A DNA stretch of 64,000 nt from Mercurialis annua (Eukaryota; Streptophyta; Magnoliopsida; Malpighiales; Euphorbiaceae). Positions 1 to 15,626 of this stretch are shown here, one piece after another (the stretch's first letter is position 1; the number at the start of each line of letters is the position of its first letter). The stretch is from positions 9,860,501-9,924,500 of the forward strand of contig NC_065576.1 of NCBI RefSeq assembly GCF_937616625.2, read 5' to 3'. The notes under the pieces were generated by a model. That model saw only the letters and a list, made by a program, of their open reading frames with translations, had not been told where the DNA came from and ran no database searches. The translations under genes were made by a program, and so were the position numbers.

Positions 1-314
1 AAAGTTGCCATCTAAATATAAAAATACTTTCATTCATAATTAATATATTGGAATTGAAAATCATCAATAGGTAAAAAAAATTAATAATATCTAAAGTCAT
101 GGTAGAATTCACAAGTACATATTATGAACCAAAAGTTATGTATGCTTGGTCCATTATTTTGTAATTTGTGTATACTATTTTCAAGTATCATTAAAAAGAT
201 GGAAAGTCTAATTAATAAAAATAAAATATAGTTTAGTCTCCATGTTAATTTTTTATGAAAATATTAGTCCACAATTAGATAAAAATTCCAAAAAAATTGA
301 AAAAATATCTATTC

Positions 315-366
<52 letters not shown>

Positions 367-996
367 AAACATTAATTAGTTTATCATAAAAAAAAAAAAC
401 TTAAAATACTGAAAGTTAATCCATCTTTATCAATAAAACATTGATCTTTTAATTTGTTGTTTGGATATAATTTACACAAAAGTATATTATTACTCCTACA
501 AATTGTCATGATTATTTATTCATGGTATATTTATCAATTTGATCACACTTATTCTTGTGGACTGGATATGTTTATTCATTTTCCCAAATCATTAATAAGA
601 CATCATATAATTATGAATATGTTATTTCTAAAAAGAGAATATGAAATGCCTATCCTAAATCCTAATTTGAATTCAAAAAATTGTCTAGGCCGAGTGTTTA
701 TGCAAATATTTTCACGTACACAAATAAATTTATAACCAGAAATCCAAACGATTCAATTTTATCAAAGCCAAACTCATTCTAGGTTAATTAAATTTTATTT
801 TTCTTACTCCTTTACAAATATTATGCATTTAGATAGTTTCTTAACTACTAATTTTATATAGATATCCTTCTTTTAAGACGCCGTCGTTTCATGCCAATTA
901 AAACGACGGGATTTTCTGTAATTTCGTTTATAAAAGGATCATTTGATCAATGTCTCATGCATGCGTGACATAGAAACATAAATATGTATTGCATAC
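1..996. other. AT-rich left flank or intron, no gene recognised
   Basis: This stretch is AT-rich and contains a long AT dinucleotide tract. I found no convincing exon on either strand. If the exonuclease gene to its right is complete, this is part of its first intron and the remaining exons lie beyond the window. Near 878-912 two nearly complementary words (CGCCGTCGTTT and AAACGACGGG) form an imperfect hairpin of a kind more usual near promoters than inside introns. Confidence 0.5.
318..363. repeat. (AT)n microsatellite
   Basis: An uninterrupted alternating A/T tract of about 46 bases, seen directly. Such tracts vary in length between individuals. Confidence 0.95.
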
Positions 997-1446
997 CTTG
1001 AGATTACCAGCTCTTCGACCAAACTTCTGACCCAAAACCCCTAACGAATCGATCATACCAACAGGCACCGGTGGATCCCTACCGATCTCTGCAAATGCTT
1101 CCTTAATACGAACACAATCAAATCTTCGGATATTATGTCCTGCCCATATTCTTCCATTCAAAATCCCAAAGATTTTGTCAGCAACTTGCTCGAATTCGGG
1201 GGCATCAGCAACAGCTTTTCGAGTTATCCCGTCTGTTCGACCAGATCGTAATGCGACCACAGACAAGTCTTTAGGTCTTATAAGAGTTGTGTAGCTTTCT
1301 AGCTCGACAAGTTTTCTCGGACAAACGATGATTGCACCGAATTCTAATACCCGAAACCTTCCTCCTGAAGATTTATTGTTCGGTACTGTCGTTTCCAAGT
1401 CGAAGAATACGATCTCTGTCGAAGGAAAAAACTCAGAATTTTCCAT
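997..1446 (-). CDS. NEN-type DEDDh 3'-5' exonuclease, first exon only (partial)
   Basis: This is the first coding exon of a protein like the Arabidopsis NEN1-NEN4 exonucleases, which NAC45/86 switch on for nuclear breakdown in maturing sieve elements. The 150 residues begin MENSEFF and carry the Exo I motif FFDLETT (acidic residues D16 and E18) and the Exo II region AGHNIRRFD (D110). The start is the first ATG of the open frame. Translation leaves the family after GRRAGNLK, where CAAG|GTATGC makes a good donor at 997/996, so the 13 following residues are read-through into intron. The Exo III His/Asp motif and the NEN C-terminal half are missing. They may lie left of the window, or the gene may be truncated. 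Family assignment is fairly sure; which NEN paralogue it is, is not. Confidence 0.75.
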
Positions 1447-1734
1447 TTTTTAGGTATTTTTTGTTGGGTTTCGGTTTGAATTTCGGATTCTGAGTTTGTT
1501 TTTTTGATTCTGCTCATCGTTGCAATGATATAAATGGCGAGGAAGGGTGAAGGGAAGGGTTAATGGAGAGAATTCTTGTGACAAGAGTTTGATTGTCTTG
1601 TAGTTCAAGTCAAGAGATTTATTAGGTTTTTGTTTAGGGCATTACTTTATAGGTTAGCTTCTTGGGATGTCTTATCAAAAGCATATCCAGCAGACAAGAA
1701 TATGTTGCTGAAACAATTAATGATAAAAATAGTT

Positions 1735-2252
1735 AGTGTTTTAAAAACCGAACCAGTAGCCAAAGCGATCTGTGGCCACCCGTTCAAGGTTCAATAAGTT
1801 AACTAAAAATATATTTATACAATATATGTATTTAGTATTGTACATTTAAGAATAATTCTACATATTTTAAATTTAAAGGTAAATGTAATTCTAACAAGCA
1901 AATAGATTGAAAAACTAGCAAATAGAACACATTTAAATACTAAAAAGAATGTACTGTTTAACCAGTTCAATAGTTTTCGATTTTTGCGATAATTTCTAGT
2001 TCAAAGAGGTTGATCTGAAAATCTAATTGAAAACGAAATTTTACCCAAGACAAACGATGTGTGACATCAACACATCTCTCACATTTATCAATATGTGCGT
2101 CATGTTTTAGATATATGTTAATTGTTTAATTATAAAAAAAAGTAAAATTTATCAACACATGAGAGGTATATCGTAAAATGATTGCGCATGTGTCGTGTGT
2201 GATAATTACTCATTGAACGGACCGGACCGGTCGTCTCAGTTTTTAAAACACT
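1735..2252. mobile_element. TIR element with AGTGTTTTAAAAAC ends
   Basis: The left end AGTGTTTTAAAAACCGAACC is matched in inverse orientation by the right end at 2237-2252, and the subterminal parts are rich in CCGGACCGG-like words. Interior AT-rich, no coding. A target duplication is not clear, so superfamily (hAT-like or other) is unresolved. It lies upstream of the exonuclease and downstream of the aminotransferase. Confidence 0.55.
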
Positions 2253-3241
2253 GGCTGTTTTAAAAATCTGAAACCTGCCCAAAAAGTTTTCAACTTTCTT
2301 GGCAGATACATTATTACAAAGTAATGCATATTGAAAATGTTGGGTATTTTGAGGTCAAGCCTGCCTGGCTTCTTTCCTTTTCTTGGAAAGGAATTGATGC
2401 TCCCATTCCTCACTGTTCCTTAATCACAAACTAGGCCAATACAATTACAAGTTTTTTTCTTTTCTTTTTTCCTCATTTTCCCCATTCCAAGTTGAAGCTC
2501 ATCCAACTTCTTTCTTCAACTATGTATTAAGGGATGGCAGTTGTAAAAATATTAAAAACTTAAAAACTTGAAGAGTGAATCGAGGTTATTCAATGCGGAC
2601 GTATAGGCTCGTATTAATTCTATTCTCGACAATTTTAATCGCTCACGAAACTCATTCCAGGGATCCTTTTTTAGTTGAACATTTTCTAATTTGCCTCTTT
2701 ATTTAGCAGGTAAATTCACACCCAAAAAGGGGTGTCACAAGCCCTTTGCCCCAGGCAATTAACCAATTCGATGGTTCATGGTCGCCCGCCCCCTCCTCTG
2801 ATTTAACTCTAACAATACTAACTCTCTTTATCTGCAACAACTTTAAAATTAATAAAATTTCCATAGTTAGATAGCAATTAGTTAGAAAACACTTTTACAT
2901 GAATGTTCTGAAGATGACATTTTTTGATTCTGCTGAACAAGCTTCATTCAAGTAATATGACACTGTCACTTGACGAAAGTCCTTTCCATGACTAAGAATG
3001 TGCACGACATGAAAATATTCTCAAAACAAGATCATGTTTATTTGATGATAAAATACATATTCTTAAAAGTACAAACAGAGATAACATTCTAGCTTATGAT
3101 TGTTTATTTGATCTTAAAATACAGATTCTCGAAAAATTGTAGTACAAACGGAAATTACATTCTAGCTTAAGATTGTTTATTTGATGATAAAATACATTTC
3201 AAAATCACAAACGGATTACGACAATCACAGGGTGTGTTACC
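2253..3241. other. Intergenic; downstream side of aminotransferase gene
   Basis: Low-complexity sequence with a C-rich patch around 2715-2805 and no recognisable gene. The last 200 bases should be the 3' UTR of the minus-strand aminotransferase and hold a short tandem repeat. Confidence 0.5.
3036..3215. repeat. Tandem repeat in aminotransferase 3' flank
   Basis: Three imperfect head-to-tail copies start at about 3036, 3102 and 3175 with the shared word GTTTATTTGAT. The first two are 66 and 73 bases long and the third is cut short. The array begins about 27 bases beyond the stop codon of the minus-strand aminotransferase, so it probably lies in its 3' UTR. Confidence 0.75.
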
Positions 3242-7239
<3,998 letters not shown>

Positions 7240-7522
7240 TAGAGAGGAACTTGTGTTGTTTGGGTATTAGGTGGATCAATTCTATATTAAATTTGCTTGT
7301 TTGGTGATAAGAACTTTACCTAAATTGTCCACTGCAACCAACAATTTTAAATTGGAAAGCTATACTATTTTTGTTGGGTTTAGGGAGTTGGTGGGAAAGT
7401 GAAGAGGAGGGTTGTTGGGACTTGGGATGTTTATCAGTTGTACACAAATTTATTCCCAGTAATTAACACATTAATTAAATTTGATGGTAAATCAATTTCG
7501 AACTTATGAGTAATTAATTTTA

Positions 7523-8577
7523 TCTATACTATATATAAAAGCACGGATGGGGGGACAGGCACTTTTACGTTAATACCCTTAATATTATTTTAACTATTAT
7601 TATAAATAATCAATAAAATTATAATTCTAATACAACTCATAAGATATTTTCTATTCCTACAAAATCTCTAATTAATCTCTTCTATTCCTACAAAATCTCT
7701 AATTAATCTCTTAATAATTTATTTTAATGTCTTTTTATTAGCTTAATTTAATTTTTTTATTAAGTTAATAATTATCTTTAATCCTAATTCTAAGCAATAT
7801 AAACAGTGCACACTTTTATTAAAACCCGAATACTAACTTAGGCTTAAGTTATAATTGTACCTTATAATCCTACTTCTAATGCAATTCCTACACTTCTACC
7901 CAATTCCTATACTAACTTAGGGTTTACCTCTAGACTTAATTATAATTATAAATTCCATTATAGCATCTAATCCTATTTCTACAAAATCTAAATACTCTCA
8001 TCAATTGTGTTGAAAATCTACTGTTAAAAAAATATTTAGTTCTATTTAATTAATTATTAATTTAATAAATAAATTTATTTCAATTATATCATACAATCGT
8101 ATTTTGATAATTAGTATTAGATAATCATACAAAAACGAATTGAATATCACATGAAACACAATTATTAATTGGATTAATTAACATCGTCTCTTGGAATAAC
8201 AAAAGACTGTTGAATTTTTTTTGTTTTTTTGCTGCTAAGGAGAAGCCAAGACCAAAAGATTAACAAGTTCTACACAATTTAGGAATAGAAACACCATCCA
8301 TGATGATCCAAGAGCACTAGAGCATTATATATTAGTTATCATTAAACTAAAGATAAATTCGTGAAATTTTTTCTTGAAAAATAGCAAGCAAATCAATTTT
8401 AACCAAAAATGGCACTCCACACCTACATTATTATGTACAAATTATTAATAAATGATTAAATAAACTAATTTAATATATAAATAAAATATATTGATATAAT
8501 TAATGATAAATTAAATTAATGCATACATTGACGAGTTAAATTACGAGCCACGTGCATAGCACGTAATGCGAAACTAG
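7523..8577 (+). mobile_element. Non-autonomous Helitron, 1,055 bp
   Basis: It begins with TCTATACTATATATAAAAGC directly after an A. It ends with a hairpin (ACGTGC-ATA-GCACGT, 8550-8564) followed about 10 bases later by CTAG directly before a T. This is the Helitron pattern: 5' TC, 3' hairpin plus CTRR, insertion between A and T, no target duplication. No Rep/helicase is present. A tandem pair of ~31-bp units begins at about 7649. It lies upstream of the aminotransferase promoter. Confidence 0.8.
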
Positions 8578-8612
8578 TTTTAGTAAATTAGCTTATAAGT
8601 TAAAAGATTAAA

Positions 8613-9116
8613 GGCCTAATCACTCAAAAACCCCTCACCTTTAAACTTTTTTTCAATTCCACCCCGACGTTGAAAATTTGTCAATTTTACCCACTTTTGA
8701 ATTTTTCGTTTTCAATTGTACCCCAATTTTTTAATTTTTGTTAATTTTTTAACTTAAATGATGAAATCATTCAATTAATTAAGTCTAAACATGAAATTAA
8801 ATTCTTTTTTATTCAAAAAAGTACAAATAAGTCCTTTATTTTTAAAAACTAACTAAAAACCATAATCAAATTAACACTAATTTAAATTCTTAATTAATTT
8901 AACTAAATTTAAATAAATTTTAAAATTATACAATTAATATATGCGAGACATGGAGAATGTTTTAAACAAATTTTCAAACGCAAAAGACGTTAATTTAATT
9001 TTTCAGGGTACAATTGAAACACAAAAATGCAAAATAGGGTAAAATTGACAAATTTTCAACGTCAGGGTATGATTGAAAAGGGGCTAAAAGGTCGGGGTTT
9101 TTTAAGACATTAGGCC
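8613..9116. mobile_element. Mutator-like MITE with 9-bp target duplication
   Basis: A 504-bp element with imperfect TIRs of roughly 85 bp (left end GGCCTAATCACTCAAAAACC; right end complementary, closing in CATTAGGCC). It is flanked on both sides by AAGATTAAA (8604-8612 and 9117-9125), an exact 9-bp duplication typical of Mutator insertion. No coding capacity. Confidence 0.88.
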
Positions 9117-9125
9117 AAGATTAAA

Positions 9126-10109
9126 TTATTAATTTAGAGAACAATTAGTTTGTAAGTTGAGGGGACAAATTGCTAATTTAAAGGACAATTAATTTATAAA
9201 TTGAAACGGTAAATGGTCAAAATAAAGTTAATTGTTCATAATTATTAAGTTTGAGATTGATTTACCTGCAAAATTAATTTATATGTTAATTGTTCATTGC
9301 TTATAAGGAGATAAATTATTATTTAACTTAAAACATTAAATGGTTAAATTTTAATTTTAATTTTTTAATCTAGTTTGCTAACATTTTCAAAAACAGGAAG
9401 AACAAAAATATTAATAAAAATAACATTGTTTGTTTTTCCAACAAAGAAGACAAAAGCCTAAATTGTGTTAACATGAAGGCTTGAAAAAAAATTGACCTCA
9501 AAACTAGAATAAAGGAGGCGAAAGGAAGATGAAGAATTTTAGCAAAGGAGCTCAAACCTACTACTTCTGTTAGAGTGTATTTGATTTAATTTGATAATGG
9601 TTTCAAATGAATAAGCTTAATTTTTTTTTATCAAAAGTAGAACTACTCTAAAGTTAGCTGTTAGCGGAAATTAACAAAAATTAACAAAAATTAATAACCA
9701 CTTTTTAAATTATTTTAAAGCAAGCGAAACAATTTAAATTATTTTAAAATTTATCAAAATATAAGAATAATTATTCTTTTGTGAAGTGTTTGGATAGGGT
9801 GGAATTTGAGTCAAATCTTTTGTTTGAATCGTAGAATTTGTTCGATTTGGATTTCAGTCAAATCCAAATCATTTTTCACACATTTAAAATTTACAGAATT
9901 TGAAATAACTTCTATAACTTAGGAATTTCAAATTCGAACTTATCTTTTATAATTCTAAAAATTAAGCGATTCAAGTAGACCCGAATCGAAAGGGAAAAAT
10001 TAAAAAATTTAATAATAACAATTTTGACCGATCCTACCAAAATTTAAACCTATAAAATTATTATTTTTGTTGAAATTTCCTCTTGATTCATAGACCTCGT
10101 GACTGGGGG
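9126..10109. other. Intergenic, nothing recognised
   Basis: AT-rich DNA with no credible exon or RNA gene on either strand. Around 9600-9740 it resembles 24770-24910 in composition and short words, which suggests shared decayed repeat sequence. Confidence 0.5.
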
Positions 10110-10690
10110 GTGTTCACCGGACCAGAAGTGACGAAGTGGCATCTCTAATGGATATTAAATAACATCGGATTCAAGGCACCACCCGAGCTTTGAAGATGGA
10201 AACGTAGGAGATCGGCCAAACAAGAATCGCAAAGACGAGCTCCGAGATCCCAATGATCCACACTCACGTGTAACTGATTCTGAGACCACAGAAGATCCTC
10301 TGACAGAAGCGTAAGGACTGTTCCCTACGTCTGATACACCTAACAAATTGCGCCCAATACAGGAGATTATGCCACGTAGGCATAACTGAACACAGAGACC
10401 ATAAGAAGGAGAGTCTGCCAGCTAGGCAAGGTTTGCACCAAAACCCTAACTATAAAAGAGGGTTTAAGGTACAAACCCTAGGTAATTTCTTTTTCTCTCT
10501 CCATCTGAATACTCCTTTCTTTCTCTTCTTCTTCTTTCTCCCATTGAAACTTATTAGAGCGTCGGAGCGAACGTCCGGTGACCCCCACCGGAACTTCAAT
10601 CTGACCTCCATTTTTGGTATGTGCGAGTTTAGCGTATCAGATCCCATTTTTTTTTTCAGGTACAATCACCTCAAAATTTGTGGGCCATGA
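10110..10690 (+). mobile_element. Putative solo LTR or LTR fragment
   Basis: This segment is GC-richer than its surroundings. It contains a TATA-like ACTATAAAAGAGGG (10449-10462) preceded by TGAACACAGAGACC, a pyrimidine-rich leader, then GAGCGTCGGAGCGAACGTCC and CCGGTGACCCCCACCGG. That order is what the promoter and transcribed part of many plant Gypsy-type LTRs look like. I see no primer-binding site, gag/pol or matching second LTR, and the exact ends and target duplication are not clear. Confidence 0.4.
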
Positions 10691-11709
10691 ACATGGTATC
10701 CTTAGATTTTTGTTTCAATGTCGCACAATAGATAGCATGTTTCATCGGATCTACATCGGTATTTGAAAATCAATACACATGCCCTTTGCCACTTTGATTC
10801 TAAGATTCTAAACTCGTCGGATCTATTCGTAATTCATACATAAATTTTTTGATGCATAAAAGTAATAACATAACTCTAAATTTGACTTTATAATCATATT
10901 AGTTTTCTCGTATTCATTTTATAAATATTTTAAAACTCTTTTTACAATTTCGTCGTTCGAACCCGACGTTTCAAACTCTTTTTCCTAAACACATTACTCT
11001 AAACACGAATTTTTTATGTACCAGAATTTCAACACTCAACATTAGTGTCAGTCTTTATTACAGCCATTTCTTTAATTTTATAAACATTTGTTCGTATTCA
11101 AACGTTAACTCACATGTCGTCGATATTGTCGATTAACAAAACTTTGTGATTTTTGCGACTGATAATCCAAATAAATAATTGTTACATCAACGGTGTGTTG
11201 TCCTTTTTATACGACTGGTTCAGAAAATCTTCGAAAACGCCAAGCTCCTGAACGTTCGATTGGCTAATTTGACGGTTTCAAAAATTGTTTGTCAATTCGT
11301 CTTCTATATTGGTGTATTATATGTGTAGTTTATAAAAGTATACTTTAGCGAATCAAAAAAATAATTATGTAGAAATCTCTCCATCGATTTTTAAACTTTA
11401 TATATATACCTCCTTATAATTTCAGTACCATTTTGCCCCTTTTTATTTTATTCCCTTTGTCACGCACTACACCTTATTTTTTCTTCTTGTATCTTTATTA
11501 TGCGCCATCCGTCGCTTCTGATAGTCTTTTATGCTCTTTCGACTGCCGTTCGTGCTTCAAAAGTTCGACTTCTGGCCATGTGCTTCCAAGGAACTGGTTT
11601 AATTGGAAACCTTTCAAATGGGTTTTGTTAGGTTTTGGTGCAGCGGCGGTGTTTTTATTAATTGTCAATTTTTTTAAGGTGGGGAAATTTTTAGATCTTC
11701 CAAAAAGAA
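10691..11709. other. Intergenic, unclassified
   Basis: No gene recognised. A plus-strand frame around 11433-11700 encodes a hydrophobic stretch but lacks an in-frame ATG and ends at the Helitron boundary, so I do not call it a gene. Confidence 0.4.
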
Positions 11710-13963
11710 TCTACTTCTACTATATATATATAAAGCAGGATATTTTTTCCCATGGTTTGACAAATTGACATTTGTCACATTCCCATTTGTTTGAAAAATA
11801 TTACTTTAATTGCTTTAGTCATGATTCTCACAATTTAATAATACTACATTAATTGATTTGTTAACCTTTTCTCTAAATTGCTAGCTTATAAATATAAGAA
11901 TAATTGTTAACATTTAATTTTTTATATTAATAATAATAAACTAATCATTTATTTGATAACCTTCATTTGTAATTATTATCATAAAAAAATCCACCAATTA
12001 TTATAAGACTTTTATTTTTTATTTTTTATTTTTATATTATATAATAATATTTATCAAACATTTTCCTAAAAAAGCATACTTACTTAAAATTTAACTTTTC
12101 TATCTACTTTTACTATATATAAAAAATCTATCTAGCTATTTACTATATTCATTCTCAATAACATTAATAAATAATATAAAAAATATCTATCTATTTACTA
12201 TATTTATTTTCACTTATACAGAACGTCTTTTTCCTTTGATTCATACTTTTCACACCTACATTCCTTCTCAATAGCCATTCATTCTCAGTAGTCTTTATTA
12301 CATGTTAACCTAATATGGAAAGAATAAAAAAAGCATATTATAGAAACTATTAATTACTACCAATGAATTTGTTTATATGAATAACTAAATATATATAATT
12401 ATTTGTTTGGCAGTATATAGTTAGATTTTGTGTATTGAAAAATTGTAAAATTTAATACTTTATTATCAATCACAATATTTATATGTTTTCAAATATTTAT
12501 TAATAAAGTAAACTAATAATAGACAACTATAATAGTATTATTTAGCAAACAAAATAAGTTTAGTTAGAAAAAATCTCTAATTTTTTTATTCTTTTCAAGA
12601 ATAAAAACTCTCTGGATTTATTTATATAAATAATTGTCTATAGATGTTAATTCATAAATTATTAAATTTATATAAATAATTATTTACATGTATTTCTTTG
12701 AATACAAAAGACCAAAAATGCATTTACATTATTTTAAAACTAAATAATATGTATCATTCTTAAAATCTTCTTCTTCTTTTATGTTAACATTACAATATAT
12801 ATTAATTATTTATAAATTTCCACCTATAAAATAAGATGTTATGATATTTTATTTTTTTGGCAAGGTTGCATTGATTGGGTTAATAATAGTAATTGATAAT
12901 TTAAATCTCCAAAATATAACCTTCACATTTATTTGTATTTCATAAATAAAATTAACTTCTATAGTTATTGAGACAATTAAATTAAAATTATTGTTACAAC
13001 AATGACTAATCATCTACTTCACCAAATTAGTATAAATAGGCTGGCAGCAAATAGTTTTACTCTATCATTTCTTTTTTCATTTATAAAAAATATATGGGCA
13101 ACAAGTGTAAAGTGCCAACAATATTTTATTTTTTCAAGTGGATCTAAATCTTCTGATAGAAGAACATTGTATTAAAGTTAAATCATATGAGTGCAGGAAA
13201 AAAAGATGAACTTTTATTTGTAGAGATCTTCCACTCGGATTTCTTTTAGTATCAAAATTTCTTCAAATGTAATCTTTTCATTTAAGTGTATGTTTGGATA
13301 AGTTTTCAAATGTATTTTTCTATTTGTTATTGATATAACTACTTTCTCACTGTATTTTTTTTTTATTATTCTTCTCTTTATATTTTATATTTGCTTAGTG
13401 ATAATTATATTCTTAAATTAAAAATAAATTTTTGCTTTCAGTGTATGTTGATTAGTATTTATTTTGAGAGGACACTAAAAAGATTAATTGTTAAAGATTG
13501 TCTAAAGCCAATTATGACAATTATAAGAGATAAAGGATTAAATGATGATTTGCAAATATGATTATGAATTTCGGAATATGTTAATAATTTGAATTTATTG
13601 GTATCGTTTGAAAATTAATTATTAATTTAAGAATCAATTATTCTACGCTTCTTATATTTATCATAATTCACAGTTTGATATCTTTTATTTGTAGATCAAA
13701 CTATTTGATATCTCCTTTTCAATTCCGTCAATGATTAGGGGTTTCTGTTAGTTCTGTTACCTCACTTATGTTAACGATTTGGTACCCGGTATTTAAACAA
13801 TTTGATACTTGAATTCTGTTAACGATTTAATACCTATATTTAACAAAAAGTTAGTGTTTAGAAAATTAAAATTGATGTAAATTATGACATATATAGAGTT
13901 TTTAAAGTAATTTTTTCTTAATTTGAAGATGAGATTAACTCTCCTAATGTATGCTTCTCCTTT

Positions 13964-15293
13964 GGCAAAAGGCTCACTTTAGCCCTTAAGATCAAAGCAA
14001 AAGAATTAATAAGACCCTAAGGTCGAAGGTTGCTCATTTTACCCCCTAACGTTGTCCAAATTGGCTCAGATCGCACCACCGTTAGTTTTTTCCGTCTAAC
14101 TGATGACATGGCTGTTAGGGAAAAATTTCAAAAACATCCTTAATGTTTAAAATATTTGCCAATTTTATATTCATGATTTTTTTTAACTATTTTCACCCTC
14201 TTTTTCATTTAAATATATATAATTAAATAATATTAAAATTAAAACATTTATCAAAACAATCGAAACTCAATTAAACACTTCGAAACGTAATTAAACGCTA
14301 CAAAATTCAATTCAAATCTAATTCACCCACACGCCGGATACTACCTCTATAACTTTTAGCAAAAAATATTCCGATCAAAAATCAAATAAAAAAAAAATTA
14401 ATTAACAAAAAAAACGACATTTTATATTTTTTAATTCCGAAAACACAACATTCCGTCGGCCCACCGTCGGTGGTGAGCAGACCCACCGTGGTGGGTGTGC
14501 TCTTTGTGAGCAGAAGCACCACGGTGGGTCTGCTCTTTTTTTAGAGCAGACCTACGGTGGTGAGTCTGCTCAAAAAGAGCAGATCCACCACCGATGGTGG
14601 TTCTGCTCTTAAAAGAGAGCAGACCGACCACACTGTGGGTCTGCTCTCTTTTAAGAGCAGACCCACCACACCGTGGGTCTGCTCTCTTTTAAGAGCAGAA
14701 CCACGGTGGTGGGTCTGCTCTTTTTAAGAGAAGACCCACAACCGATGGTGGGTCTACTCAGATGAGCAGATCCACCACCGGTAGGTTTCCGGAATTTGAA
14801 AAAAAAAATTAATTTTAAACGGTTTTTTGACGATGGATTGGTGGTCGTATCTCGGATTAAAATAATTTTGTATTCGTAAAAAATAAATTATTATTTATTT
14901 AATTTTTGGATAAATTTTCCGGCGATGGATTTGTTTAATTGGATTTTGATTTGTTTAATTAGGTTTCGACGTGTTTAATTGAGTTTCCATTTTTTAATAA
15001 ACATTTTATTTTTAAATATTATTTAATTATTGATATTTAATGAAAAAGAGGGTGATAATGACTAAAAAAAGTTATAAGTATGAAATTGGTATATATTTTA
15101 AACATCAAGGATGTTTTTGAACTTTTTCTATACATGCCACATCATCATTTAACATAAAAACAGACGGAGTTAAAATTTTAGTGTGATTTGAGCCAATTTG
15201 AACAACGTCAGGGGGCAAAGTGAGCAACCTTCGACTTTAGGGTCTTATTAATTCTTTCGCTCTGACCTTAGGGGCTAAAGTGAGCCTTTTGCC
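13964..15293. mobile_element. Non-autonomous Mutator-like element, 1,330 bp
   Basis: Long imperfect TIRs (left end GGCAAAAGGCTCACTTTAGC; right end complementary, ending GTGAGCCTTTTGCC) extend about 130 bases. Both sides carry TTCTCCTTT (13955-13963 and 15294-15302), an exact 9-bp duplication diagnostic of Mutator-type insertion. The middle holds a dense array of short hairpins and no gene. It is nested in a Helitron. Confidence 0.92.
14454..14790. repeat. Array of ~30-bp palindromes inside the nested MULE
   Basis: About ten successive palindromic units built from AGAGCAGACCCACC on one arm and GGTGGGTCTGCTCT on the other, separated by short A/T spacers such as CTTTTAAGAG, which are themselves self-complementary. 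Arms vary by single bases, so units differ in stem perfection. GC content is far above the surroundings. Open frames across it are by-products of the repeat. Confidence 0.9.
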
Positions 15294-15626
15294 TTCTCCT
15301 TTTTTTGCACATTTCAATACCACAATTATTCTTACAATGGATTTCTTTCTAATTATAGCAATATTACATTAATTATTTTGATTACTTTATTTGTAGATTA
15401 AAAATTACGCAAAGACCTTTGATTTCAACAATATTTGTTTGAATTTGGTAAAAATGGACAGTTTAAACATATGAAAATAACTTTAGTTGTCAATTATATA
15501 GTGTACAAGCATTTTTTAATAGCTAACTAAATAAATTTTTATAATAAATTTTGATGACAATTTTAAAAAATTAATAAAAATAAACAAATTAAAAAGTAAT
15601 TGTGCAACGCACGGGACTAACGCTAG

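Larger units (their letters stand above)
11710..15626 (+). mobile_element. Helitron (about 3.9 kb) hosting a nested MULE
   Basis: The 3' end is typical: a hairpin GTGC-AAC-GCAC at 15602-15612, then GGGACTAACG and CTAG (15623-15626) before a T. The 5' end is the TC at 11710 or 11716 (TCTACTATATATATATAAAG). A second similar start lies at 12103, so the left boundary, and possibly the number of elements, is uncertain. No Rep/helicase was found. A 1.33-kb MULE is inserted near its right end, so the Helitron is the older of the two. Confidence 0.6.

Noticed and set aside
454..735. 93-residue plus-strand frame near the left edge
   Set aside because: AT-rich, no recognisable family, no promoter or splice context.
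11433..11768. Plus-strand frame with a transmembrane-like stretch (KWVLLGFGAAAVFLLIVNFF)
   Set aside because: No in-frame ATG, it runs into the Helitron end, and no family is recognised. It may be a captured exon fragment, but this is not supported enough to call.
14431..14631. Minus-strand 66-residue frame rich in HHRRS repeats
   Set aside because: It is the translation of the palindrome array, not a protein.
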